A stretch of DNA of 55,803 nt from Pectobacterium brasiliense (GCF_013449685.1 NZ_JACDSF010000001.1:1-55803); one strand, 5' to 3'; counted from the first letter of the stretch, positions 40,836 through 49,880 are shown. Numbers and translations are program-made. Notes: generated from the letters alone by a model not told the origin.

Positions 40836-41725
40836 CAGGGCTTTTTCTCCTCCGGTATCACGCGTGATGCAGGAGGATCGCTCTTGGTCGACCCATAGAA
40901 CACGGCTGGACGTTCATCGTCTGTTAACACCGTCACCGAACGGACATCGTTATCATCGTGAAGATGAGATCCCCCGAGGTTGATATGTCGCAGCACGCCA
41001 CCGAACGTTTTCTCCAAATTGCTTTGGGTAAAGGTGCTATGCGTCGGCCCTGCGGCTAAAACGGTGCGGTTGACCAAAATAACGTTGTCACAAAACTCAG
41101 GAACGCTACCGAGGTTATGGGTTGCCACCAAAATCAAATGCCCTTCATCGCGCAAGGTGCGAAGCAGGTCGATAATCGCGTTCTCTGTTTTAACGTCTAC
41201 GCCGGTGAAAGGCTCATCTAGCAGCAACACGCTGCCTTGTTGAGCCAGCGCCCGTGCCAGAAAGACGCGCTTTTTCTGTCCACCTGAAAGCTCACCGATC
41301 TGGCGATGTTGCAGCGCTGATAGCCCGACGCGCTCCAGCGACTCCGCGACAATAGCGCGGTCCTGTTTACTGGGAATACGCAGGAAATTCATTCTCCCGT
41401 AGCGTCCCATCATGACCACGTCGGAAACCAAAACGGGGAAATTCCAGTCCACGTCTTCTGTTTGTGGAACATAAGCAACCAGATTCTGTTTCAGTGCCTG
41501 GTAGATCGGTTGCTGGTTGAGCAGTACCTGCCCTGAGGTGGGTTTGACCAACCCCATGATGCTTTTGAACAACGTTGATTTTCCACTGCCGTTTACGCCA
41601 ACCAAGGCGCAGATCGTACCGCCACTCAGGGAAAACGAGGCATGGCGAATAGCCTGATGCCCGTTGCTGTAAGTAACCGAAACATCATTGACTGCTAATG
41701 ACTGTACTGCTCGATCACTACTCAT
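40835..41725 (-). CDS. sitB: Mn/Fe ABC transporter ATPase SitB
   Basis: An ATPase of 296 residues. Walker [11 protein letters not shown]-loop [13 protein letters not shown], signature [15 protein letters not shown], Walker [13 protein letters not shown] and the H-loop His in VATHNLG are intact. A His/Asp-rich segment ([14 protein letters not shown]) lies near the C-terminus and may bind metal, though that is inference. It overlaps sitA by four bases. Confidence 0.95.
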   Translation of the reverse strand: MSSDRAVQSLAVNDVSVTYSNGHQAIRHASFSLSGGTICALVGVNGSGKSTLFKSIMGLVKPTSGQVLLNQQPIYQALKQNLVAYVPQTEDVDWNFPVLVSDVVMMGRYGRMNFLRIPSKQDRAIVAESLERVGLSALQHRQIGELSGGQKKRVFLARALAQQGSVLLLDEPFTGVDVKTENAIIDLLRTLRDEGHLILVATHNLGSVPEFCDNVILVNRTVLAAGPTHSTFTQSNLEKTFGGVLRHINLGGSHLHDDNDVRSVTVLTDDERPAVFYGSTKSDPPASRVIPEEKKP

Positions 41726-42636
41726 TGATTAAATCCTTTAGCGATAGTTTCCACCGTCACTTTTAACAGGTCGATATAGGTTGGCACTGGGCCTTTCTCT
41801 GTAGACAGAGAATCAACATACAGCACGCCGCCATATTTCGCCCCCGTTTCTTTACTGACCTGTTTTGCCGGCTTATCGGAAACGGTGCTTTCACTGAATA
41901 CGACAGGGATAGCCTTCTCACGCACGGTATCGATAACCCGACGCACCTGCTGCGGTGAACCTTGTTCGTCGGCATTGATTGGCCAGAGGTAGACTTCATT
42001 GAACTGATAATCTTTTGCCAGATAGCTGAACGCCCCTTCACTGGTGACTAACCAGCGCTGCGGTTCTGGGATACGGGCAAGACGTTCACGCAGCGGCGCG
42101 TCGAGAGCCTTAATTTTTTCCGCATAGGCTTTGGCATTACGGTTATACGTCTCTGCGTTCACGGGATCGGCTTGTACTAGGCCTTTGCGGATATTTTCAA
42201 TATAGATTAATGCGTTGGAGGGCGACATCCAGGCATGCGGGTTTGGGTTGCCATGATAGGCCCCTTCGCGGATAGGAAGCGGGGTGATGCCTTCTGTCAC
42301 CACAACAGCGTGCACATTTTTCACGTTCTCGAAAAAGCGCGTAAACCAACGTTCGAGATTCATGCCGTTCCACAGCACCAACTGTGCAGACTGTGTTTTA
42401 ACAATATCACGTGGTGTCGGTTGATAATCATGAATCTCCGCACCGGGTTTGATGATGGACTCAACCGTCGCCGCGTCGCCCGCGATATTCTGTGCGATAT
42501 CCTGAATGATGGTAAAGGTCGTGATGACTTTAAGCTTTTCAGCCGCCGGAGCGGAGGTACTGGCTAAAAGCAGTAAAGCGCACGGCAGCGCGATGCGACG
42601 GAATAGGGCAGGTAAATGAGCGTGAAAACCAATCAT
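41722..42636 (-). CDS. sitA: Mn/Fe-binding periplasmic protein SitA
   Basis: A cluster A-I metal-binding protein of 304 residues with a signal peptide ending TSAPAA before EKLKVITTF. The four metal ligands are visible: His in EIHDYQPTP, His in NPHAWMSP, Glu in VVFSESTVS and Asp in LYVDSLS. It heads sitABCD. A Fur-type palindrome lies 34-48 bases before the start, so iron-dependent repression is likely; MntR control is possible but I saw no clear box. Confidence 0.95.
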   Translation of the reverse strand: MIGFHAHLPALFRRIALPCALLLLASTSAPAAEKLKVITTFTIIQDIAQNIAGDAATVESIIKPGAEIHDYQPTPRDIVKTQSAQLVLWNGMNLERWFTRFFENVKNVHAVVVTEGITPLPIREGAYHGNPNPHAWMSPSNALIYIENIRKGLVQADPVNAETYNRNAKAYAEKIKALDAPLRERLARIPEPQRWLVTSEGAFSYLAKDYQFNEVYLWPINADEQGSPQQVRRVIDTVREKAIPVVFSESTVSDKPAKQVSKETGAKYGGVLYVDSLSTEKGPVPTYIDLLKVTVETIAKGFNQ

Positions 42637-42669
42637 GCGGATATCCTTACAAACCGTGAAAGTGTTAAT

Positions 42670-42684
42670 TGAGAATAATTATCA
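42670..42684 (-). promoter_or_regulatory. Fur box of sitABCD
   Basis: TGAGAATAATTATCA matches the 7-1-7 Fur motif TGATAATNATTATCA at 14 of 15 positions; a further partial repeat (ATATCATT) follows. Confidence 0.8.
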
Positions 42685-43051
42685 ATATCATTCAAGTCAA
42701 GAGGCAGAGAAGGGCAGGGAGTGAATATTGGAGGGTGTCTCATGACACAAGAAATCACTATTCGCAGGCACGTAGCACGCACTTGCGCGGGTAAGGAACG
42801 CATCATGCCCCTTTGATAACAGAAATGTTGCTTTAATTTAATGAATCGTACTTAAGGTTACAACGAAAGTCTAACGGTAACAGCAGTGAACTGTCGCGCG
42901 ACTATACATAGTTATACGTATGGTGAAATTTACGCCAAAAGAAGAGAGAAATTTGATGCGTCCTTAAAAAAATGTCGACGACTGCCGATAAACCATAAAG
43001 AATGTGAGAGATGTCTCTATTTTATATTTATACAAAAGGATTGTAAGCGAT
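42685..43051. other. Intergenic stretch sitA to small membrane ORF
   Basis: About 370 bases of mixed, mostly AT-rich DNA. It holds the sitA promoter on the minus strand. An 83-residue frame from 42886 has no family resemblance and overlaps the 31-residue ORF below. A 24-codon frame at 42741-42815 is also unconvincing. No gene is called. Confidence 0.45.
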
Positions 43052-43147
43052 ATGAGCACAAAATCAGAGCGACGTTGGAAGCTAGCAAGTTTCGTTTTAT
43101 TGACTTTTTTGGTGGTATTATTAGTTCTGCTGGTTAAAAGCAGTTAA
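43052..43147 (+). CDS. Putative 31-residue single-pass membrane peptide
   Basis: ATG to TAA encodes 31 residues: a basic polar start (MSTKSERRWK) followed by an uninterrupted hydrophobic helix of about 18 residues (LASFVLLTFLVVLLVLLV) and KSS. AAAGGA lies 11 bases upstream. The composition is that of a small inner-membrane peptide like MgrB or YniD, but it lacks the cysteines and C-terminal motif of MgrB, and I do not recognise it. In E. coli mgrB and yebO sit just upstream of yobF-cspC, the position this ORF occupies here. No function is proposed. Confidence 0.45.
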   Translation: MSTKSERRWKLASFVLLTFLVVLLVLLVKSS

Positions 43148-43589
43148 TTACTAACGTGACGAAATGTTAGGTTGTAAATAATTTCTATTATGTAATGTAT
43201 TAATGGAAAAGATATAGATAGCATAGAAATGACAATCGATTTTAAAGATTGATATAAGCGTGACTGTAGTCGGGCATGCCTTTTTGTTAATAGTCAATAT
43301 CCTTTCATAGCAGGGCGCCAATTATAGCTTTTTGTTATGATTGCCGATACCGCTGCGCCAAAAATGCAGCGGTAGTCGCGTATTTTTTCATAGTAGAATC
43401 TGACATACGCTTATTGTGTCGTACCAAAAGTCGCCTGTGAATATAGGTCTCAGCGAGTATTATCGTGTATTAATGAATCAAGGATGACGCGAATTTGTGC
43501 GGCATGTCCACGACTGATAAAAAAGCCCTTGCCATCGTTTACATAGTGTGTAATAACGCTCATGGGTAAAACGAGGTACAGTTCTGTAT
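43148..43589 (+). promoter_or_regulatory. Promoter/leader region of yobF-cspC
   Basis: 442 bases without a gene. The main structure is a perfect 9-bp inverted repeat, TACCGCTGC (43348-43356) / GCAGCGGTA (43366-43374), around GCCAAAAAT. A long leader for the cold-shock-family gene pair is plausible. Just before yobF, CGAGGTACAG is the probable ribosome site. Confidence 0.4.
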
Positions 43590-43706
43590 ATGAATGGCAT
43601 TTTCAGTAAAGAAGACTTAAGTACAACCTTTAGTGTTGCATGCTGCTTCTCTGCCGATCCTTATCTTAGTGCCTCAAGCAGTAACGACTTTGGTTTGTCT
43701 GTATAA
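43590..43706 (+). CDS. yobF: Small heat/stress protein YobF
   Basis: A protein of 38 residues (DUF2527). It reads [20 protein letters not shown] then [12 protein letters not shown], aligning with E. coli YobF (MCGIFSKEVLSK...FSAEPYIGASCSN). In E. coli yobF is co-transcribed with cspC and accumulates after heat shock; function is unknown. It is short and easily missed. cspC starts 41 bases downstream, after CGCC-TTTTT-GGCG (a short hairpin) and AAAGGAAAT. Confidence 0.88.
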   Translation: MNGIFSKEDLSTTFSVACCFSADPYLSASSSNDFGLSV

Positions 43707-43747
43707 CGCCTTTTTGGCGGTTTAAACAATTAAAGGAAATATTTGAA

Positions 43748-43957
43748 ATGGCAAAGATTAAAGGTCAGGTTAAGTGGTTCAACGAGTCTAAAGGCTTTGG
43801 TTTCATCACTCCTGCTGACGGCAGCAAAGATGTATTCGTACACTTCTCTGCAATTCAAGGCAACGGCTTCAAAACTCTGGCTGAAGGCCAGAACGTAGAA
43901 TTCGAAATTCAGGATGGCCAGAAAGGTCCTTCTGCAGTAAACGTCACTGCGCTGTAA
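43748..43957 (+). CDS. cspC: Cold-shock-family RNA chaperone CspC
   Basis: A single cold-shock domain of 69 residues. RNP1 (KGFGFITP) and RNP2 (VFVHFSAI) are intact. It differs from E. coli CspC only at the last few positions ([10 protein letters not shown] against GPAAVNVTAI), and [16 protein letters not shown] distinguishes it from CspE. It binds single-stranded RNA and stabilises stress messages such as rpoS in E. coli. The operon partner is yobF; a terminator follows, then rlmA. Confidence 0.97.
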   Translation: MAKIKGQVKWFNESKGFGFITPADGSKDVFVHFSAIQGNGFKTLAEGQNVEFEIQDGQKGPSAVNVTAL

Positions 43958-43974
43958 GTTTACAGCTCTGTTGC

Positions 43975-44000
43975 AAAACCCGCCATGGTGCGGGTTTTTT
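43975..44000 (+). terminator. Terminator of yobF-cspC
   Basis: ACCCGC / GCGGGT stem with CATGGT loop, preceded by A residues and followed by six T residues. Confidence 0.9.
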
Positions 44001-44085
44001 GTTGTCTGCATTTTATCTGCACCCGTGATACTTTTATCTACACCCGTCATGCAATGAAGACGTTTTTAATGAGGAAAATGTGCCG

Positions 44086-44919
44086 ATGAGTTATCAGTGT
44101 CCGCTATGCCAGTTACCTCTGGAGCGACACCCGCGGCAATGGACGTGTGGTAAACATAGCTTTGACTGTGCAAAAGAAGGGTACGTTAACCTGTTGCCAG
44201 TACAGTTTAAGCGATCAAAACAGCCTGGCGACAGTGCTGAAATGATGCAGGCGCGGCGCTGCTTTCTAGAGGCCGGTCACTACCAACCGCTACGTGACGC
44301 CGTTGCGCAGCACGTAGATCGTATTACGGCGGATGACGCTGCGGCGCTGCTGGATATCGGCTGTGGCGAAGGGTATTACACTGCCGAGCTGGCCCACCGT
44401 CTCACATCGCGCAGAACGATGACGATATACGGGCTGGATGTTTCCAAAGCGGCGATTCAGCGTGCGGCAAAGCGGTATGACAACGTTGAATTTTGCGTGG
44501 CTTCCAGCCAGCGGTTACCTTTCCAGAATCAATCCCTTGATGCTGTGGTAAAGATCTATGCGCCGTGTAATGACGCGGAATTACAGCGCACGGTTAAGGT
44601 TGGCGGTTGGGTGGTGACGGTATCTCCGGGGCCACGGCATCTTTATCAACTGAAAGCAGAAGTCTACGATGAGGTGTTATTACATCCGAGCAAAGATGAA
44701 GTGTTCGCAGGCTTTCAGCTTATGGATCAGCAAACGCTCGCGTATCCGATGCAGCTATCCGGGAGTGAGGCTGCCGCATTATTGCAAATGACGCCCTTTG
44801 CCTGGCGGGCAACGCCAGACGTCAGCGAGCGGCTGCAGGCGGCCACCGCGTTTAGTTGTGAAACAGACTTTATTGTCCGCTTGCATCAGCGTGTTGATAG
44901 CGACGCGGTAGTTGCGTAA
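44086..44919 (+). CDS. rlmA: 23S rRNA (guanine-N1) methyltransferase RlmA
   Basis: A protein of 277 residues. The N-terminal zinc-binding segment (CPLCQLPL...CGKHSFDC, about 4-30) recognises 23S rRNA, and the SAM-binding Rossmann domain carries [12 protein letters not shown] (about 90) and IYAPC. It methylates G745 of 23S rRNA, using SAM. The ATG at 44086 (MSYQCPLC) has GAGGAAA eight bases upstream; the GTG at 44080 is too close to it. The cspC-rlmA order is as in E. coli. Confidence 0.94.
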   Translation: MSYQCPLCQLPLERHPRQWTCGKHSFDCAKEGYVNLLPVQFKRSKQPGDSAEMMQARRCFLEAGHYQPLRDAVAQHVDRITADDAAALLDIGCGEGYYTAELAHRLTSRRTMTIYGLDVSKAAIQRAAKRYDNVEFCVASSQRLPFQNQSLDAVVKIYAPCNDAELQRTVKVGGWVVTVSPGPRHLYQLKAEVYDEVLLHPSKDEVFAGFQLMDQQTLAYPMQLSGSEAAALLQMTPFAWRATPDVSERLQAATAFSCETDFIVRLHQRVDSDAVVA

Positions 44920-44933
44920 TCGAGAAGAATAAA

Positions 44934-44964
44934 AACGGGCAGCGCGATAGTCGGTCTGCCCGTT
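44934..44964 (-). terminator. Terminator of mntP
   Basis: On the minus strand AACGGGCAG / CTGCCCGTT flank a 13-base loop, followed by TTT. It lies 23 bases after the mntP stop and can also serve rlmA from the other side. Confidence 0.8.
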
Positions 44965-44986
44965 GATCTGAAGCATGACGGGTATA

Positions 44987-45559
44987 TCAGGCGGCGTAGC
45001 CGAGGTGTTCGTACAGGATATTGCAGCCGATACCAATCAGAACCAGCCCGCCCATCACTTCTGCTTTTTTACCGAGAATCGGGCCGATATAGCGGCCAAT
45101 CATCATTCCGAGCGTCACCATAATCATGGTGGCGCAGCCTATCACCATCGCAGTATGGAAAATATTGACCTGAAGGAAGGCCAGACCGACGCCGATTGCC
45201 ATGGCATCCAGGCTGGTGGCGACGGCAGTACAGATCAGTAGCGCCAGACTATGATTTTTGACTTTTTCGCAGCGGCAGTCCGAAGAACCTTTGAGGCCTT
45301 CAACAATCATGCGGCCACCCAGAATCAGTAACAGCGTAAAGGCAACCCAGTGATCCCATTCGAGAATATATTGGCTGGCAAAAAAACCGAGTGCCCAGCC
45401 GATGAGCGGAGTGATAGCTTCGATAACACCAAAAATGAGGCCAGTACGAATGGCATCGCGGAAACGGGGATTATGCAGGACGGCACCTTTACCGATTGAC
45501 GCGGCGAAGGCATCCATTGACATACCCAATGCTAGGATAAGTGTTGCTGACATGTTCAT
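44987..45559 (-). CDS. mntP: Manganese efflux pump MntP
   Basis: An inner-membrane exporter of 190 residues (E. coli 188) with six helices in two repeats. The acidic motifs [15 protein letters not shown] (helix 1) and [15 protein letters not shown] (helix 4) carry Asp residues needed for Mn transport. A Cys-rich loop ([12 protein letters not shown]) replaces the acidic loop of E. coli. It protects against excess manganese. It is translated from a leader that holds a manganese riboswitch, with a Fur box farther upstream. Confidence 0.95.
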   Translation of the reverse strand: MNMSATLILALGMSMDAFAASIGKGAVLHNPRFRDAIRTGLIFGVIEAITPLIGWALGFFASQYILEWDHWVAFTLLLILGGRMIVEGLKGSSDCRCEKVKNHSLALLICTAVATSLDAMAIGVGLAFLQVNIFHTAMVIGCATMIMVTLGMMIGRYIGPILGKKAEVMGGLVLIGIGCNILYEHLGYAA

Positions 45560-45629
45560 TTTAAGTAGCCTCGGCTGGACGATTAACCATATACACGCAG
45601 ATCATCCCCAACCCGAATGATGATGCCAC

Positions 45630-45778
45630 GTGTCTATGGTCTCGCCTGCCAATCACGCTTGGCCGCCCGCACCACGTTTATGCTCCGATAATATGGAGAT
45701 AGAACGAGTATGTTGATACGAGCATTTCTGACGAGTGATTATGAATAATGACTAATCAGAAATCGGCTACTCCCCAAT
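45630..45778 (-). promoter_or_regulatory. yybP-ykoY manganese riboswitch in the mntP leader
   Basis: Read on the minus strand, the leader begins ATTGGGGAGTAGCCGATTTC (from 45778), followed by GCTCGTATCAACATACTCG and later GGCAGGCGAGACCATAGACA. These are the conserved segments of the yybP-ykoY class, which E. coli mntP also has. Near the start codon, GAGGCTACTT contains GGCTACT, exact complement of AGTAGCC in the aptamer 5' strand, so without Mn the ribosome site could be masked. Boundaries are approximate; the expression platform extends to 45560. Confidence 0.9.
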
Positions 45779-45848
45779 GACGGCGCAACCTTACCATATT
45801 ATTTATGGTGCAAACAACACTAAAAGTTTTAAGTGTTAATAATGCAAT

Positions 45849-45863
45849 TGATAATTATTTTCA
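45849..45863 (-). promoter_or_regulatory. Fur-like box upstream of mntP
   Basis: TGATAATTATTTTCA matches TGATAATNATTATCA at 14 of 15 positions. It lies about 70 bases before the riboswitch, where the mntP promoter should be. Confidence 0.65.
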
Positions 45864-45983
45864 TTTGAACATTGGCAATGAAGGGCCGTATAAAATAACG
45901 CCAGAGTGATTGTGGTTAAAATACCATCTAAACATGAGGTGTATAGTCAACGTTATTTTAAATAATTTAAACGTAAGCTTACC

Positions 45984-46442
45984 TCATTGATTTTCAATCA
46001 TAAATTTATATATTCTCTCTAAATCGTCGAGCTGTGCAACCTGTATCAATAAACGACGCTTCTCAAGTTCGATAACTAATACGCCATCCTCAGATAAATT
46101 CATATTTTTAATTCTGATATAAGGAATGAATATATTCGCATAAAAGAACCCGGTTGATTTAAAAACCAGTTTGGGACGGCGAATATAAGCCAGATAGCAC
46201 GCCATGAAGGCCAGCGAAATCAAAAGATAGGTGGTGATAATGGCACCATTGCTCATCACATTCTGATAAATAAGAATGCCGACTAAGCCGATAAAAATCA
46301 GCGTATCGAGTCGATTCATCCGCTTTAAGGGGACGAGGATCTGTGTTTTCCCTTTGAGTTTATCCATGATGAACTCATCGTAGATGGCATAAACCAGTGC
46401 TAATGCAATCAACACCACTAGCGTGATATCCGTCATCGTCAT
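45984..46442 (-). CDS. yobD: YobD (DUF986) inner membrane protein
   Basis: A protein of 152 residues, same length as E. coli YobD, with three or four membrane segments (about 7-25, 47-66, 70-90) and a soluble C-terminal half ([25 protein letters not shown]). AAGGA lies eight bases before the ATG at 46442. Function is unknown. It sits immediately after manZ in the same direction, as in E. coli, but a terminator separates them. Confidence 0.9.
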   Translation of the reverse strand: MTMTDITLVVLIALALVYAIYDEFIMDKLKGKTQILVPLKRMNRLDTLIFIGLVGILIYQNVMSNGAIITTYLLISLAFMACYLAYIRRPKLVFKSTGFFYANIFIPYIRIKNMNLSEDGVLVIELEKRRLLIQVAQLDDLERIYKFMIENQ

Positions 46443-46482
46443 CCGTATTATCCTTGCCCGTTAACTATTTGTGTCCGTGAAT

Positions 46483-46513
46483 AAAAATGGCTGGGCGTAT
46501 TGGCACCCAGCCA
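46483..46513 (-). terminator. Terminator of manXYZ
   Basis: On the minus strand TGGCTGGG / CCCAGCCA stem followed by TTTTTATTC, eight bases after the manZ stop. Confidence 0.85.
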
Positions 46514-46520
46514 CTGAACA

Positions 46521-47363
46521 TTACACGCCGAGCAGGCCGATCCAGTACCCGAAGATACCAATGGCGAAGAAGCCCATGATAAGCCACAGCGCGTTGACCT
46601 TGCGCCGTAACAGCCACATACAGCCGAACGTCAGCAGTAGGGGAACAAGTCCCGGCATGAGCTGGTCAAGGATGGATTGAACGGTGGTCACTGTGGTTTC
46701 CCCGTTCTGATTCGTCACTGTCGACACCACCATCGGGATGTTGACGTGAGTCCATTTATTGACTAATGCCCCCATGACGAACAAGCCGAGAATAGAGGCG
46801 GCCTCCGTCATTTTTTGCAGGAAACCACCGCCCATATCGCTGACGATATCTATCCCTTTGCGGTAGCCGTAGGCGACGCCATAGTAACGCACCAGCAGGC
46901 GAACCAGGTTAAACAGGACGAAGAAGAGAATCGGCCCCAACAGGCTGCCGCTCATGGCAATCCCTGCGCCGAGCGCAGCGAATACCGGACGTGCAGTGCC
47001 CCAGAATATCGGGTCGCCGACGCCAGCCAGTGGCCCCATCAGCCCGACTTTCAGACCGTTTATTGCCGCGTCATCGATAGGAGCACCGTTCGCACGTTGC
47101 TCTTCCATCGCCATGGTTACGCCGAGTATCGGCGCGGCAACAAAAGGCTGCGTATTGAAGAACTCCAAATGGCGTTTGATTGCCTGTTTACGCTCTTCCG
47201 AATTTTCAGGATAAAGACGGCGAATCACCGGCACCATGGAAAAACAGAAGCCGAGCGCCTGCATACGTTCAAAGTTCCAGGAACCTTGAAACAGGTTGGA
47301 ACGGATAAAGACCGCGCGGATGTCGCTGTCAGTGAGTTTTTTGACATTCGTATTTTCGACCAT
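46521..47363 (-). CDS. manZ: Mannose PTS component IID
   Basis: The IID-Man membrane component of the phosphotransferase system, 280 residues. The opening LTDSDIRAVFIRSNLFQGSW and GLMGPLAGVGDPIFWG, FNLVRLLVRYYGVAYGY match E. coli ManZ. A mostly hydrophilic N-terminal half precedes the C-terminal membrane helix. The ATG at 47363 has AGGAG upstream; one at 47372 lies over it. It forms the sugar channel with ManY and is also a docking site for some bacteriocins and phage lambda DNA entry in E. coli. It follows manY by 14 bases. Confidence 0.96.
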   Translation of the reverse strand: MVENTNVKKLTDSDIRAVFIRSNLFQGSWNFERMQALGFCFSMVPVIRRLYPENSEERKQAIKRHLEFFNTQPFVAAPILGVTMAMEEQRANGAPIDDAAINGLKVGLMGPLAGVGDPIFWGTARPVFAALGAGIAMSGSLLGPILFFVLFNLVRLLVRYYGVAYGYRKGIDIVSDMGGGFLQKMTEAASILGLFVMGALVNKWTHVNIPMVVSTVTNQNGETTVTTVQSILDQLMPGLVPLLLTFGCMWLLRRKVNALWLIMGFFAIGIFGYWIGLLGV

Positions 47364-47377
47364 TTTTCTCACTCCTG

Positions 47378-48175
47378 TTAATCCAGTTCGTTATCAAGGT
47401 TGTTATTGCCTGATGAAACCGGCTGGCCTTGAATCTTGTTATATTTCGGGCTGAGCTGGATATACAGCACCGCCATCACAATACCAATTACGCCCAGCGC
47501 CACCAGGTTAAACTGGGTGAACGCGGCGGTAACGAAGCCAAGATAGAAGAACGGCATCAAGTAGCCCGCGCGCATCATGTTGATGACCATCGCGTAGCCG
47601 ACAACAACAATCATGCCCCCGGCGATATTCAGGCCGTTGGTCACCACTTCCGGGATGGAGTTCAACAGCGCGTGAACGGCGTCGGTACCAACGGAAACAG
47701 CAACGATTACCGCAGGAATCGCGATACGCATAGCCTGTAGCAGTAGGGCAGAAACGTGAATCCAACTGATAGCCGTTAGATTACCTCGCTCTGCCGCGCT
47801 GTCTGCCGCATGCTGGAACGCAACGGTGATGGTACGAACAATGATGGTTAATACTTGCCCAGCGGCAGCGAGCGGAATGGCTAAAGCAATCCCTGCGCCG
47901 ATCCCCTGACCGCCGGCAATGACCAGAATGGTTGAGATAATGGACGCCAGCGCCGCATCTGGCGCTACGGCCGCACCGATGTTCATCCAGCCTAACGCGA
48001 TCATTTCCAGCGTACCGCCGATAATGATCCCCGTTTTTAAATCACCTAACACTGCACCAATCAGCGTACAGGCGACGAGTGGACGGTGGAACTGGAATTC
48101 ATCAAGAATCGAACCCATCCCCGAAACACACGCGACGAGAAATATCAGCACAATTTGAAGTGTGGTAATCTCCAT
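47378..48175 (-). CDS. manY: Mannose PTS component IIC
   Basis: The IIC-Man permease, 265 residues. It begins MEITTLQIVLIFLVACVSGM, with ILDEFQFHRPLVACTLIG, GGTLEMIALGWMNIGAAVAPD and NMMRAGYLMPFFYLGF. The E in GGTLEM is part of the sugar site of this family. The start at 48175 follows AGGAGAAG; an upstream in-frame ATG at 48220 lacks conservation. An unusual 177-base gap separates it from manX, which I found empty of genes or clear terminators. Confidence 0.96.
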   Translation of the reverse strand: MEITTLQIVLIFLVACVSGMGSILDEFQFHRPLVACTLIGAVLGDLKTGIIIGGTLEMIALGWMNIGAAVAPDAALASIISTILVIAGGQGIGAGIALAIPLAAAGQVLTIIVRTITVAFQHAADSAAERGNLTAISWIHVSALLLQAMRIAIPAVIVAVSVGTDAVHALLNSIPEVVTNGLNIAGGMIVVVGYAMVINMMRAGYLMPFFYLGFVTAAFTQFNLVALGVIGIVMAVLYIQLSPKYNKIQGQPVSSGNNNLDNELD

Positions 48176-48352
48176 CGTACTTCTCCTATAAAATGTGTCT
48201 GAGTAAAAATAAATCGCCATCCCCGTTGATTTCCTATGCCGACATAAAGCTTCTCAATATCGACATAAATGCATATCTTGAAAATCGTCAGGTCTATAAA
48301 GCTATTATTGATGGTGACATTAGCGTTAATAACCGTCGTAGCACGATAGGTA

Positions 48353-49321
48353 TCAACGCGGCATTTTGTTAATTAAGTCCATCATTTTAATTCGGGAATC
48401 GGTTGATACTTTCCGAACCTCCAATTCAATACCGCGTTTATCTAATTCACGGAACGCCGCAATGTCCTTCTCATCGATAGAGACGGCATTATTGACCTGC
48501 GTTTTCCCCTGCTTGAATGCCATCCCGCCAATATTGACCGAGGTGATATTTACGCCATTTTCGATCAGCGTTAATACATCCGTCGGATTGGTGAACAGCA
48601 GCATCACGCGGTCGGCGGCATACTTCGGATTGTCATAAACACGAACGGCTTTTGCCACATCCACCACGTGCGCGGTAACGCCCGGTGGCGCAACCTGAGT
48701 CAGCAACGTTTTACGCACGTGATCGGCGGCGACTTCATCGCTGACAACAATAATGCGCGAAACATTGGTTTCTTTCGTCCAGCGGGTGGCGACCTGACCA
48801 TGAATCAGGCGGTCGTCGATACGAGCCAGTCCAATCTTCATGTGTTCGCCGGGTCCTGCCGGTGTGGGTACAGCGTTGGCTTTTGGTGTTGGTGGAGGAG
48901 AAGGGGGCGCGACGTTGGATTTTTCCTGATGTTTCAGGGCTTTTACACCATCTCTGCCGGTTTCCAGCGCGATAGAAACCAGATCGGAGAAGGACGGATT
49001 ATCATCCCGGGCCATAAAGGTTTCTGCTAGCATGGGAATATTCACGCCGGCGATAACATCATGGTTTTCTTTGTTGGTGACGAGGCGGCTGGCCGCGTTG
49101 AATGGGCTGCCGCCCCAGGTATCAACGAGAAACAGCACGCCTTGTGATGTGTCTAACTGCGTGAGTTTTTCCTGATATTTTTCTATCAATGTTTCGGCGT
49201 TTTCTCCAGGAACGAAATCAATCCAGGCGACATTACTTTGCTCGCCAAGAATCATTTCTGCTGTCTTTAACAGCGGTCCCGCAGTGGCGCCGTGAGTGCA
49301 TAACATGATTGCAATACTCAC
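48353..49321 (-). CDS. manX: Mannose PTS component IIAB
   Basis: A protein of 322 residues. The IIA domain (1-about 130) carries phospho-His10 in CTHGATA. A Pro/Ala-rich linker (VAPPSPPPTPKANAVPTPAG) leads to the IIB domain (about 160-322) with phospho-His in DDRLIHGQVATRW. It passes phosphate from HPr to mannose, glucose, glucosamine and similar sugars entering through ManYZ. The start codon is GTG with GGAGG upstream. In E. coli the operon is under Mlc and CRP and is a target of the SgrS RNA; an Mlc/NagC-like palindrome lies about 185 bases upstream. Confidence 0.96.
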   Translation of the reverse strand: MSIAIMLCTHGATAGPLLKTAEMILGEQSNVAWIDFVPGENAETLIEKYQEKLTQLDTSQGVLFLVDTWGGSPFNAASRLVTNKENHDVIAGVNIPMLAETFMARDDNPSFSDLVSIALETGRDGVKALKHQEKSNVAPPSPPPTPKANAVPTPAGPGEHMKIGLARIDDRLIHGQVATRWTKETNVSRIIVVSDEVAADHVRKTLLTQVAPPGVTAHVVDVAKAVRVYDNPKYAADRVMLLFTNPTDVLTLIENGVNITSVNIGGMAFKQGKTQVNNAVSIDEKDIAAFRELDKRGIELEVRKVSTDSRIKMMDLINKMPR

Positions 49322-49504
49322 TTGCTACCTCCTCACGTTCACGATCAAAAAAGAGTCAATGTGTCAGGAAACCGGGTTCGCGTTCACGAGCTGAACGTTA
49401 ACCGTCGCGGTATTAGTATGGCTGCAAGAAAAAATTTTACCGTGGATTCATGACATTCACTGTGTTCCTCCAGGTTGTCAGGCGAGAAATCGTGACTGAC
49501 AGAT

Positions 49505-49528
49505 TTATTTTACTTATCGAAAAAATAA
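49505..49528. promoter_or_regulatory. Mlc/NagC-like operator upstream of manX
   Basis: TTATTTTACTTATCGAAAAAATAA has TTATTTT and a mirrored AAATAA around a CG-containing centre, the shape of Mlc/NagC operators. It lies in the 569-base gap between manX (-) and yoaE (+). A neighbouring TGTGATGATG is a CRP half-site only. Confidence 0.5.
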
Positions 49529-49669
49529 ATAGTGTGATGATGCTCTAATGCTGACCAGTTAAACCACGGGTTAAAAGGGCGCTGAATGGGAAGATTTAGA
49601 CGCATTATCAATGCGAAGTCGGCCGTAAGAAATTCTTTGTGAAAATTGGTAACAACCTGTTAGAGTAAA

Positions 49670-49880
49670 CATCCCTTAAATTGCTTAGGAGCACCGGGCA
49701 TCAGCCCTTCCCATGGACTGTCACCGACAAAACGTTCTTTGTTTTCCCGCTAATGCTGGCGGTTTTCTGTACTCAGCTGGTCACTCAGACCACATTCAGA
49801 ATCTCTCTGATTCACACCAACTCTTTTTATTACCATTCAATGCGGCTCATGCATTGATGTCATCTGCTCGTTCATTTTCT
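49670..49880 (+). promoter_or_regulatory. Structured leader region of yoaE
   Basis: A stretch before yoaE with several hairpins: GGGC-ATCA-GCCC (49696-49707), and CCGC-TAATGCTG-GCGG followed by TTTT (49747-49766), the latter terminator-like. It begins with CTTAGGAGCACC. No known riboswitch class was recognised. It may attenuate yoaE, but that is inference. Confidence 0.35.

Noticed and set aside
42741-42815. 24-codon plus-strand frame after sitA
   Set aside because: Too short to judge, with no recognisable pattern or conserved neighbour relationship.
42886-43137. 83-residue plus-strand reading frame upstream of yobF
   Set aside because: No family resemblance, no good ribosome site, mixed composition, and it overlaps the better-formed 31-residue ORF in another frame.
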